From positions 1-58,032 of the IMG/VR virus record IMGVR_UViG_3300045253_000042: 58,032 bases of DNA; one strand, written 5' to 3'. A model generated the notes under the pieces. The model was not told the origin of the DNA and ran no database searches. It saw only the letters and a program-made list of their open reading frames with translations. The stretch comes from a virus. A program made the translations under genes and the position numbers. Shown here one piece after another: positions 46,650 through 53,714 of the stretch (the stretch's first letter is position 1; each line of letters starts with the position of its first letter).

Positions 46650-46870
46650 CGGCGCCACGCCCGCTCATGCGCGGCTGCCATCTCGGCGAACGCGCGGCCC
46701 ATCTGGCGAAGGGCAGGCGTCATCTGATCGCGGATCGCGATGCTCATCCGTAGCAGATCGGCGGAGAACCGGCCCGCGTACTGGCTGACGGTGGGCCGGT
46801 GGTTCGTGGCCACCAACGCCGACCCTCCAGGTAGTGCGGCTCCGGCTCGCAGGAACTCGGTGATCGTCAT
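46646..46870 (-). CDS. Small helical protein sharing MTITEFL start, 74 aa
   Basis: The start MTITEFLRAGAALPGG copies that of the following DUF6221-like protein, but the rest is different: a helix-rich basic part (SADLLRMSIAIRDQMTPALR, then FAEMAAAHERAWRR). It may be a partial duplicate that acquired another C-terminus. ATGA overlaps at both ends. Confidence 0.65.
   Translation of the reverse strand: MTITEFLRAGAALPGGSALVATNHRPTVSQYAGRFSADLLRMSIAIRDQMTPALRQMGRAFAEMAAAHERAWRR
46851..46870 (-). repeat. Gene-start repeat, copy 2
   Basis: aggaactcggtgatcgtcat (plus strand), one base different from 46630-46649, at the first codons of the 74-residue gene. Confidence 0.8.
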
Positions 46871-47811
46871 GCGTGGGCCTCCAATGCTGCCGCTGCCTGC
46901 TCGTTCGCGTAGCGTTGCCGCACAGCCAGCCAGTACTCCTCCGGCTCATACCGGCGCCCACACGCCCCGCACACCCACACCTCGCGCAGGCCGCCCTGGT
47001 CACAGCCCCGGCCGTCCGGGCCCACATGCCACTCGAACCATTGGCGTTGCAGCAGCCGATGCCACCACCCGAACGCCGCAGGCTGGTGGTCACACGCCAA
47101 CGGTGGGGCGAACGCGCGGCGCAGCGCCGTCTGGTCACAGTCCAGGCAGGGCGCGTCGGAGCGGTCGACGCGTTCCCCGTGCGCCGTCGCGTCCTCGAGG
47201 TGGCGGTGGATGCGGCGGACGTCGTCGACGAAGTCGACCCAGGCCGGGTGGTTCTGCGCGGCCCACGACAGGTGCGCCAGCAGGTACGTGGTGGTGCCCG
47301 TCATGGTGGCGGCGACCTCAGCGGCGGGTTGGGCCTGCAGGCCGCGCCAGTCGTCCTCCCACTGCCCGAACGTCGACGCCGGGGACTCCGGGTCCGACAT
47401 CAGGTTCATGCCGTGCTGCGGGGAACGCAGCGGCGCCGAGTTGTACGACTCGTCGTAGCCGAGGTCCAGCGGCACGGGCCAGTCCTTGCGCGGATATGCC
47501 GTCCCAGCCGAGCCGGGCGTCAGGATCGCCAGCGCCAGGTCCGGACGGCTGCTGGCGAGCTCGAGCGGCAGGTACGCGAACATGTCGAGGCTGGCGAGGA
47601 TGTGGGCGCGGACCCGGGCGACACAGCCGTAGCAGGTCTGCTCCAGTTCGGGCGGGAGGGACCGGCAGCAGACGACGCACTGCCAGTGCTGCGACATCTG
47701 GGCGTGGTCCGCGGCGGCGGTGTTGGCCTCGTCGCGGGTGTCCCAGGTGCCGTGCCAGGAGCAGCGGGCGCACGCCCGGGTGTGCGGGTCGGTCGACAGC
47801 TGGGCGGTCAT
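46867..47811 (-). CDS. Cys-rich multi-zinc-finger protein, 314 aa
   Basis: Three Cys clusters are visible: CARCSWHGTWD and CVVCCRSLPPELEQTCYGC near the N-terminus, CLDCDQTALRRAF in the middle, and VWVCGACGRRYEPEEYW near the C-terminus. Between them is a helical part (MTGTTTYLLAHLSWAAQNHP, ending DDVRRIHRHLED) seen in related proteins of actinobacteria and their phages. It probably binds nucleic acid or protein via zinc fingers. No enzyme motif. ATGA overlaps both sides. Confidence 0.75.
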   Translation of the reverse strand: MTAQLSTDPHTRACARCSWHGTWDTRDEANTAAADHAQMSQHWQCVVCCRSLPPELEQTCYGCVARVRAHILASLDMFAYLPLELASSRPDLALAILTPGSAGTAYPRKDWPVPLDLGYDESYNSAPLRSPQHGMNLMSDPESPASTFGQWEDDWRGLQAQPAAEVAATMTGTTTYLLAHLSWAAQNHPAWVDFVDDVRRIHRHLEDATAHGERVDRSDAPCLDCDQTALRRAFAPPLACDHQPAAFGWWHRLLQRQWFEWHVGPDGRGCDQGGLREVWVCGACGRRYEPEEYWLAVRQRYANEQAAAALEAHA

Positions 47812-48053
47812 CGGGTGCGGCCCTCGTGCTCCGCGCGGAGCCGGGCAACCATGCCGTTGTACCGATCCATCTCGCGGCGCTGGGCGTCGCAGCAGGGCGG
47901 CTCGTCACTGTTCGGGTGCATCTCCCGGCCGCAGTACGGGCACCACGAGTAGCCGCTGTCCGGGTGTGCTGCGGCGACCTCGGGGCGCGGGCCGTCGATG
48001 AAAGCCATGCCGCTCGGCGGCAGATCGGGGCGGCGGTGACGGCGGAATCTCAT
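47808..48053 (-). CDS. Small zinc-ribbon-like protein, 81 aa
   Basis: The core SWCPYCGREMHP followed by PPCCDAQRREMDRYN has a C-x2-C and CC pair consistent with one zinc site. The N-terminus is basic (MRFRRHRRPDLPPSG). ATGA overlaps link it to the small terminase gene upstream and the Cys-rich gene downstream. Confidence 0.7.
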   Translation of the reverse strand: MRFRRHRRPDLPPSGMAFIDGPRPEVAAAHPDSGYSWCPYCGREMHPNSDEPPCCDAQRREMDRYNGMVARLRAEHEGRTR

Positions 48054-48763
48054 GGCTTGGTCTCCTGGTCGAGTCGGGTCGCGGTGGCCTTCCGTGTCGG
48101 GCGTTTGACCGGCGCCTTCTTCGCTGCGGGGTTCACGTTTCTGGCCCGCGATCTAGGCGCCGGTGCTGGCGGGTCGACGAGGTCGGCGAGGTCGGCGTCC
48201 ACGATGTCGTCGTCCCGGGACCCGGGCGGCAGCTCGACCAGGCGCAGGCCCTGCACGTAGCGGGCCACCGCGGCCCGGGCCCGGTCGTCGCGGGCCACCC
48301 CCAGGTCCTCGAGCAGCACCTGCAGCCCGGGGATGAGCCGGGCTGCGACGTCCTGCGCCAGGTCCAGCTGCCGTTCGGCCAGGCCGTCCGCATGGTCGAG
48401 GCCCCACAGCCGGCGGATCGACCGGCTGACTCGTTCGGCTGCGATGATGGCCTTCACGTCCCCGGCGCGGATCTTCGAGTCCAGTGCGAGCATCAGCCGC
48501 TCCAGCCGCAGCCCCTCAATCTCCCGCAGCAACGCGGCCTCCGGTGCCGCCACCCGAGCCAGCGCCCGCTTGAGGGCCACGGATGCGCCGGACTTGTCGG
48601 CGAACGGCGGGGTCACCGTCTTGGCGATCACGTCGAGGGTGTAGCCGGCGCGGCGCAGCTCCAGGACTTGGCGTTCCCGCTCCAACGTGACGTCGGTGGC
48701 GACGTACGGGGCCGCGCCGGGAGACGCGGTGGTGGAGACCCGTCGGGCCTTCGGGCCGGCCAT
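48050..48763 (-). CDS. terS: Terminase small subunit
   Basis: The 237-residue protein has an N-terminal HTH (TLERERQVLELRRAGYTLDV, then IAKTV) and the block RLERLMLALDSKIRAGDVKA followed by ERVSRSIRRLWGLD, typical of actinophage small terminases that bind pac or cos DNA. The C-terminal tail is basic (NPAAKKAPVKRPTRKA). It starts where the truncated methyltransferase ends (TGATG). It lies far from the large subunit gene, which is unusual but occurs. Confidence 0.82.
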   Translation of the reverse strand: MAGPKARRVSTTASPGAAPYVATDVTLERERQVLELRRAGYTLDVIAKTVTPPFADKSGASVALKRALARVAAPEAALLREIEGLRLERLMLALDSKIRAGDVKAIIAAERVSRSIRRLWGLDHADGLAERQLDLAQDVAARLIPGLQVLLEDLGVARDDRARAAVARYVQGLRLVELPPGSRDDDIVDADLADLVDPPAPAPRSRARNVNPAAKKAPVKRPTRKATATRLDQETKP

Positions 48764-49071
48764 CAGGTGCCTCGGGTGAAGTCGTGGGCGCGGCCCTTGC
48801 GGGTGGGTTTGATGCCGGTGTGTTCCTGCCAGCGGCGGCAGATCACGTCGCAGTAGGCCGGGTCGAGTTCGATGAGGCGTGCCAGCCGGCCGGTCTGGTG
48901 GGCGGCGATCAGGGTGGTCCCGGAGCCGGCGAACGGGTCCGCGGGCAGGTCATGCGTCTTGGCGTTCCCCGGGTACGGCAGCACGTTGCTGATGGGTTCG
49001 GTCTGGTCGGCGAGCTCGGGCCGGATCTGGTGTTGAACGATCACGGGTTGAACGGTCCGGCGGCTGCTCAC
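48763..49071 (-). pseudogene. ParB/methyltransferase remnant with internal deletion, 102 aa
   Basis: The N-terminal 43 residues match the start of ParB-methyltransferase fusion proteins ([17 protein letters not shown]). Residue 45 onward matches the end of the same family: [40 protein letters not shown], then [17 protein letters not shown]. Such proteins are usually 400 residues or more. The ParB body, target recognition and the DPPY catalytic motif are missing, yet the frame is intact. It keeps SAM motif I. The GTG at 49071 has GGAGAG nearby. It may still be translated for coupling with terS. Confidence 0.75.
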
Positions 49072-49149
49072 TGGTCACTCTCCGTGGTCATGCGGGTCGG
49101 GGATTTGGGGCAGTTGGCTGGGCATGTTGGTCCGGTCTGAGCATGACGA

Positions 49150-49545
49150 CTAGGGCGGTAGTGACTCTGCGTCACCGATCAGGGTGGTTGGGCCTGTCTG
49201 GGGGTCGGGTTGGGTGGGGGCCGTTCCGTATTCGTGGACGGTGTACGACCTCATAGGCAGTGAGGGCGTGGTGTTGAACGGGCAGTCCTCGCCGGAGTGG
49301 ACGGCTGTCGTCATCACGTAGGAGCCGGCGCCGTAGCGGGCCGAGAACGCCGCCAGATCGAACGGCCACGGCATCGCCTGCACCATGGCGACGGCCACCC
49401 GAGCGTCCCCCTCGAGCGTCGAGCCCGGGTTGACGATGGCGCCGTTCGCTTGGACCCGGGCCACGAGCAGCTGGTAGCCGGCCACCCAGCGGTTCTCGAC
49501 GACGTCCACATGCCCGATGACGTCGACATGCTCGGCGCCGCTCAT
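49150..49545 (-). CDS. Hypothetical protein, 131 aa
   Basis: ATG 49545 overlaps the upstream stop (ATGA). The sequence has SGAEHVDVIGHVDVVENRWV, AGYQLLVARVQANGAIVNPG, then RVAVAMVQAMPWPFDLAAFS, suggesting an alpha/beta fold. About 78 bases after its stop hold only tiny frames before the next gene. No family recognised. Confidence 0.62.
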   Translation of the reverse strand: MSGAEHVDVIGHVDVVENRWVAGYQLLVARVQANGAIVNPGSTLEGDARVAVAMVQAMPWPFDLAAFSARYGAGSYVMTTAVHSGEDCPFNTTPSLPMRSYTVHEYGTAPTQPDPQTGPTTLIGDAESLPP

Positions 49546-50144
49546 TCCGCCTCCTTCGCGTAGAGCACCGAAGCGCGGGGGTCGTTCAAAGTGCGGCGCT
49601 CGAACGCTTCGCACAGCGCCTCGACGGCCCGTACCCGCTGCTCCAGCCGGGCCACCTCAGCCCGCGCAGCGTCCCGCTCGGCCTCGGCGTCCTCGGCGCG
49701 GTCCTTCCATCCGAACCCCGACTCCTCGGCTTCCTCCCAACGCGCTACGACAACGGCCCGCGCCTCCCGCTCGGCCTCGGCGTCCTCGGCCCTGCGTCGC
49801 TGCTCCTGTCCGTAGCGACTGTTCTTTCGGCTGTGATCTAGCGCCCGCGAATACCGCCCTTGCCAGAGGTCTACGTCTGCTCGGGCAGCAGCCAGAGCGG
49901 GCGCATAGACGCTGGCAGCGATTCTGGCGGCATCCTCGGCGTCACCGAATCCGGCAGCCCGCATCGCCTTGGTCGCCTCACCGACCAGCGCCTCGGTGTC
50001 CTGGCTGCCCGGCTCTACGGCGCTGGGCTCGGCGGCGGGGAACGGCCAGGGTCGTCCGGTGCCATCCGTGTAGACGCCGCCGCCCTTGCCGTCGTCCTGC
50101 CAGCGCTTGTCCTCTACGGCGCTGGGCTCGGGGCGGTCAGACAT
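49542..50144 (-). CDS. Coiled-coil protein, 200 aa
   Basis: Residues 1-50 are polar and probably disordered. Residues 60-90 hold a small helical part (DAEDAARIAASVYAPALAAA). Residues 100-190 form a long arginine/glutamate coiled coil with a repeated block (RAEDAEAEREARAVVVARWE, RAEDAEAERDAARAEVARLE). The repeat suggests internal duplication. No enzyme motif. Confidence 0.68.
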   Translation of the reverse strand: MSDRPEPSAVEDKRWQDDGKGGGVYTDGTGRPWPFPAAEPSAVEPGSQDTEALVGEATKAMRAAGFGDAEDAARIAASVYAPALAAARADVDLWQGRYSRALDHSRKNSRYGQEQRRRAEDAEAEREARAVVVARWEEAEESGFGWKDRAEDAEAERDAARAEVARLEQRVRAVEALCEAFERRTLNDPRASVLYAKEAE

Positions 50145-50406
50145 CGGAACCTCCGGGGGGGCCTCCAGCGCAGTGGCGGCACTGCGGCTCGATCACGCCA
50201 GCGCGGAACAGGCCAGTAACGATGAGATCCTTGCTGCCACGATGCTCTTTGATCCATGCGCGGGCAGTGTTCTCTGGGCCGAGCACTGCGACATGGCCAG
50301 TGCCCTTACCCTCCCAGTGGCCGGTGAGGCGGTAGGAGATCACCCAGCACTCGCGACCAACCTCGACCATGTCCAGCGACTCGTGGTGACGCGCGACCGG
50401 TGACAT
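50137..50406 (-). CDS. Hypothetical protein, 89 aa
   Basis: ATG 50406 overlaps the upstream TGA by one base (TGATG). It contains ARHHESLDMVEVGRECWVIS, YRLTGHWEGKGTGHVAVLGP, and ends CRHCAGGPPGG. Only one C-x2-C pair is present. Function unknown. Confidence 0.65.
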   Translation of the reverse strand: MSPVARHHESLDMVEVGRECWVISYRLTGHWEGKGTGHVAVLGPENTARAWIKEHRGSKDLIVTGLFRAGVIEPQCRHCAGGPPGGSDV

Positions 50407-50618
50407 CAAGAGACCTCGATGCTGAAGTCGGGAGCAAACGTGGCCTTCAAGTCGGCCAGATTCATGTCGTCAAGAGACAGCCAGCAGGCGCACAGGTCAC
50501 CGGTGGCCCAGACCTGGACACCGCCACAATCCGAGCAGGGAGTGGGCGGGCAGCTGTTGCAGTGCTCGGGCTGGGGTACACCGTCACCCACCTCGGTACT
50601 ACATCCTCGACAACGCAT
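50406..50618 (-). CDS. Small Cys-rich protein, 70 aa
   Basis: ATG 50618 overlaps the TGA of the 42-residue gene (TGATG), which replaces the longer frame from 50741. It has CRGCSTEVG, CNSCPPTPCSDCGGVQVW and CACW: nine cysteines in about 45 residues, probably one or two zinc sites. The C-terminal DDMNLADLKATFAPDFSIEV is a separate acidic helix. Confidence 0.68.
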   Translation of the reverse strand: MRCRGCSTEVGDGVPQPEHCNSCPPTPCSDCGGVQVWATGDLCACWLSLDDMNLADLKATFAPDFSIEVS

Positions 50619-50746
50619 CAGGACACCGAACCGATGCGCTGCGCCGAATGCTTCCAACACAGCGCATCCCCGCCTTTCACTGTGATCGCGTCCTGAACGC
50701 CAAGACCGTCTGGAGGAGCTAGGTCGATACACACTGCACATTTCAT
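50618..50746 (-). CDS. Mini zinc-finger-like protein, 42 aa
   Basis: The ATG at 50746 has AAGGAG seven bases upstream, and it overlaps the methyltransferase-like gene (ATGA). The sequence MKCAVCIDLAPPDGLGVQDA followed by CWKHSAQRIGSVS gives C-x2-C ... C-x2-H, a plausible one-metal finger. Confidence 0.68.
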   Translation of the reverse strand: MKCAVCIDLAPPDGLGVQDAITVKGGDALCWKHSAQRIGSVS

Positions 50747-51237
50747 GCGATCACTCCTTGATCGAGAACGCGCTGCATAACCCCGGTTCCGGGGAACAGG
50801 TCGTCCACTTCGTCGCCCTCCACGTAACCCATGAGGTCGAGCACCCAGCGGCAGAACTCTTCGGGCTTAGCGCCGGTCAGGCCCTTGCGCATGGTGATGG
50901 GCGCGACCAGGAAGTCTCGGCCCACGGGCGCGCCGTCCTTGGATGAGTCCCGGCCGGGCTTCCACAGCACGTACTCGTGGGCGTAGGCGATGCGAACGTT
51001 CCGTTTGAACGCGCAGAACGATTTGGACCACGGTGAGATACGGCACTCCGGCGCGACGGCCAGGATCTTTCGCAGCGAGACCGACGAACAGCTGTAGGCC
51101 CAGCCGTCGTACTCCACATCCAGTTTGGCTAACAGCGCGGCATGCGTAGCCAAGTCGTCCCAGATTTTGCTATTGGGATGCTCGGGATAGCGCCGGCTCA
51201 TCCCTAGGTACACTGGGTCGGCGTAGGCGAGCTTCAC
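50743..51237 (-). CDS. DNA methyltransferase-like protein with DPVY instead of DPPY
   Basis: The 164-residue protein matches a family of small phage methyltransferases with the catalytic motif at the N-terminus and SAM motif at the C-terminus: MKLAYADPVYLGMSRRYPEH, KIWDDLATHAALLAKLD, VRIAYAHEYVLWKPG, and KGLTGAKPEEFCRWVLDLMG before LFPGTG (147-152). Relatives have ADPPY; here residue 9 is Val. This replaces a proline of the usual catalytic loop, so activity may be altered or lost. GTG 51237 overlaps the upstream stop (GTGA). Confidence 0.78.
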   Translation of the reverse strand: MKLAYADPVYLGMSRRYPEHPNSKIWDDLATHAALLAKLDVEYDGWAYSCSSVSLRKILAVAPECRISPWSKSFCAFKRNVRIAYAHEYVLWKPGRDSSKDGAPVGRDFLVAPITMRKGLTGAKPEEFCRWVLDLMGYVEGDEVDDLFPGTGVMQRVLDQGVIA

Positions 51238-51509
51238 GAATCCGCCTCCGCCGTCGGGCGACTGAAAAGCGCAGCAGGGCGGCCGAAGCCGGGCGCGGGG
51301 CAGTTGTCGCAGCAGCATTCGCTCGGCCATTCGCAGCGGTCGTTGTGGCCCGAACAGCAGCGCGCCTCGGGGTCCCCGGAGACGCTGGGCTCGGGGGGCT
51401 GGTCGCAGAACGTCCATCCGTCATCGTTGCTGTGATAGTCGATAATGACGCCGCGTCTCACCGGCAGCCCGTGTCCGCAGCGCTGGGGGTGTGTCTGGGA
51501 CTCAGTCAC
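51234..51509 (-). CDS. Cys-rich small protein, 91 aa
   Basis: The sequence has CGHGLPVRRGVIIDYHSND near the start, then a dense Cys cluster CCSGHNDRCEWPSECCCDNC with eight cysteines, likely metal-binding or disulfide-linked. GTGA overlaps on both sides. Function unknown. Confidence 0.65.
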   Translation of the reverse strand: MTESQTHPQRCGHGLPVRRGVIIDYHSNDDGWTFCDQPPEPSVSGDPEARCCSGHNDRCEWPSECCCDNCPAPGFGRPAALFSRPTAEADS

Positions 51510-51838
51510 GACGCCTCCACGGCGAGCGCGGCGATGAGCTGGGCGCCGATGTACTCGGTGTAGGCGTGGGGGATCGCTTCGCGCAGGTCGTCCCAGGTCA
51601 TCCAGTCGATGCCCATGTCTGCGTGGACAACGTCGAACCCGACAAGGGATGCCGGGTCGGCGAGCACTTCCATCGCGTCGGCCACGATCAGCTCGAACGG
51701 ATAGGACGGGTGGTCCTCGATGTCCACCCCGACCACGTCGAACCCGGCCCGCCAGTAGCCCATCGCGGCCCCGCCGGCACCGCAGAACAGATCCAAAAGT
51801 CGCGGTCGGTGTGTCTGGGGCTCAACCGGCGCTGACAT
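51506..51838 (-). pseudogene. C5-cytosine methyltransferase remnant with internal deletion, 110 aa
   Basis: Residues 11-72 match the N-terminus of Dcm-type enzymes: RPRLLDLFCGAGGAAMGYWR (motif I), DVVGVDIEDHPSYPF and LVGFDVVHA. In complete relatives this is followed at once by SPPCQ with the catalytic cysteine and about 120 more residues. Here residue 74 jumps to MGIDWMTWDDLREAIPHAYT and EYIGAQLIAAL, the extreme C-terminus of the same family. The deletion is in frame. Motif IV cysteine and target recognition are gone, so no methylation is expected. ATG 51838 is normal. Confidence 0.8.
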
Positions 51839-52190
51839 CGGCGCTGTCCTCTCGCGAACTCACTCCGTGCCAGCCCGCGCCGTGCACCGGACACGGGTGT
51901 TCGGGCGGCGAGTAGTAAGCCCCGCCGGCGGCTGTCGTACAGCTGCAGATCACGCCGACGCCAGGCTGAAGGCTGCGCAGTTCAGCGACCTGCGCCTCGA
52001 GCTCGACGATGCGGGCCCTGGCCTGATGCAGCTCGCGCGGGATGGGATCCGGTGGGCGCGGTGGATGGAACGCGGGCTGCTGGCCGCACTGGCACGGGGC
52101 CGCGCCCGACGCGAACACGTGGCTGTTGAGGGTCGGGTCGCACCGCAGCGCGGACGCCGGCAAGGCGTTCGTGAACATCGGATCAGGCAT
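51822..52190 (-). CDS. Small coiled protein with Cys motifs, 122 aa
   Basis: ATG 52190 overlaps the upstream gene by eight bases. It has CQCGQQPAFHPP in the first half, a short helix (RELHQARARIVELEAQVAEL) and VICSCTTAAGGAYYSPPEHP followed by CPVHGAGWHG. Two C-x-C pairs plus C-x2-H make zinc binding likely. Function unknown. Confidence 0.65.
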   Translation of the reverse strand: MPDPMFTNALPASALRCDPTLNSHVFASGAAPCQCGQQPAFHPPRPPDPIPRELHQARARIVELEAQVAELRSLQPGVGVICSCTTAAGGAYYSPPEHPCPVHGAGWHGVSSREDSADVSAG

Positions 52191-52410
52191 CGTGGGAACT
52201 CCGGTTCTGTAGATCGTCCAGGAGGCGGCGCGCCAGCTCCCACGTCTCGTCCGAGCTGCGCGGCACCCCGGCGACCCGTTCGGCAGCACGGCGCTCCGCG
52301 TCGGTGGATGGCCACGGGCCCGGGGTTGCGTGGAACAGCCAGGCGAGCTTGTCGGCCTTCACCAGGCGGGCCGCGTTCGCCCGGGCTGAGTGCGAGAAGT
52401 CGGCGCTCAC
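52183..52410 (-). CDS. Small hypothetical protein, 75 aa
   Basis: GTG 52410 overlaps the stop of the helicase gene (GTGA). It contains HSARANAARLVKADKLAWLF and RAAERVAGVPRSSDETWELA, then RRLLDDLQ. The helical C-terminus could be a partner of the helicase, but no family is known to me. Confidence 0.65.
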   Translation of the reverse strand: MSADFSHSARANAARLVKADKLAWLFHATPGPWPSTDAERRAAERVAGVPRSSDETWELARRLLDDLQNRSSHDA

Positions 52411-53714
52411 CACGACCGCCTCCCATCCACGAACCGGGAGTAGGCGGTCTGCGCCATCAAGGTGACCGTCGTCGTGGGGCCTTGCCTCTGTTTCGCCACG
52501 ATCAGATCGACCTCGCCCGCTCTGTTCAACGGGTCGTAAAGCTCGGGGCGATGGAGCAGCAGAACCACATCCGCGTCTTGTTCGATGGCGCCGGACTCGC
52601 GCAGGTCCGCCAGGTTCGGGCGGCCGCCGCTGCGGCCCTCCGGCTGCCGGTTCAGCTGCGCCAGGACCACCACCGGGATCCGCTCCGACTTCGCCAACAG
52701 CTTCAGTCCGCGGGCGAGCTCGGCGACCGCGTTCTGCCGGTACCGGGCGTCCGTGGTTTGTGCGGTGACCAGCTGCAGGTAATCGACGACGAGCAGGTCC
52801 ACCTTGTGGCGGCGCACCCACGCCCGGATCGAGTGCAGGGTCTGGGACTCCAGGTCCTCGATCCACAAAGGGGCTTCCCGGATCCGGTCGCTGGCCTTCG
52901 CGATGCGTTCCCAGGCGTCCTCGGACAGGTCCCGGCGCAGCAGGTCCGTCAGTGGCACCCCGGCTTCGGCGGCGATCGCGCGCTGGGTCAGTTCGGCGCC
53001 GGTCATCTCCAGGGAGATCAGGCCGGCCGGCCGGCGCAGACGCAGGGCACAGTGCCGGACCAGGTCCAGGCCGACGATCGACTTCCCCACCGCCGGGCGG
53101 GCGCCGATGACGATGAACTGGCCGGGCAGCAGTGGGCGCAGCTCCAGGTCCAGGTCGAGGTAGCCGGTGGGGATGCCGTCGGTGCCGCCGGCCGGGTTCT
53201 GCAGGTCGTCGACGACCTGGTCGAGCCAGTCCCCCAGCCGCCGGGTCGAATCCCTGCCCCCCGTCGCCGAGGCCAGACGCAGGGCCAAGTCGGCGTCGGC
53301 GAGCTTGTCCGCGGCCGGTGCGTCGGATCGGGCGAGCTGCGCGATGTGTTCCCCCGCGGCCAGCAGGCGCCTCGAGGTTGCGGCGGCGAGGACCATGTCG
53401 GCGTAGTAGGCGACCGAGCGCGGCGACGGCGTTGAGGCCATGAGCTGCGCCAGGTATGGGGCACCGCCGGCGGCGACCAGGGCCGGGCCGAGCTCGTGCG
53501 CCACCGTGAGCGCATCGACGGGGTCGCCGCGGTCGAACAGGGCCAGCAGGGCGCCAAAAATGGCCCCGTGCGCTGGCCGGAACATGTCCGCTGGGGACAG
53601 GAGCGCGGCCGCTGTCGCGCATGCGTCTGGGGACAGCAGAGCGGATCCGAGAACGGCGGCCTCTGCGGCCGTGTCCTGCGGGGGCGGCGCCGTGCCCCAG
53701 TTGTCGCTGGTCAT
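52407..53714 (-). CDS. dnaB: Replicative DNA helicase, DnaB family
   Basis: The 435-residue protein has the DnaB N-terminal domain (AEAAVLGSALLSPDACATAA) and RecA-type ATPase: Walker A 204-212 (GARPAVGKS), Walker B 307-311 (LLVVD) in DLLVVDYLQLV, and the late motif LADLRESGAIEQDADVVLLL. It is near full length for the family. It unwinds host-polymerase-driven forks on phage DNA. The replisome organiser encoded at the circular junction is the likely loader. ATGA overlap with the HNH gene. Confidence 0.93.
   Translation of the reverse strand: MTSDNWGTAPPPQDTAAEAAVLGSALLSPDACATAAALLSPADMFRPAHGAIFGALLALFDRGDPVDALTVAHELGPALVAAGGAPYLAQLMASTPSPRSVAYYADMVLAAATSRRLLAAGEHIAQLARSDAPAADKLADADLALRLASATGGRDSTRRLGDWLDQVVDDLQNPAGGTDGIPTGYLDLDLELRPLLPGQFIVIGARPAVGKSIVGLDLVRHCALRLRRPAGLISLEMTGAELTQRAIAAEAGVPLTDLLRRDLSEDAWERIAKASDRIREAPLWIEDLESQTLHSIRAWVRRHKVDLLVVDYLQLVTAQTTDARYRQNAVAELARGLKLLAKSERIPVVVLAQLNRQPEGRSGGRPNLADLRESGAIEQDADVVLLLHRPELYDPLNRAGEVDLIVAKQRQGPTTTVTLMAQTAYSRFVDGRRSW

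Noticed and set aside
49072-49149. Two tiny minus-strand frames (16 and 18 codons) between the methyltransferase remnant and the 131-residue gene
   Set aside because: They lack a convincing ribosome site and domain. One overlaps the next start region, so it may be a leader peptide, but the evidence is too weak.
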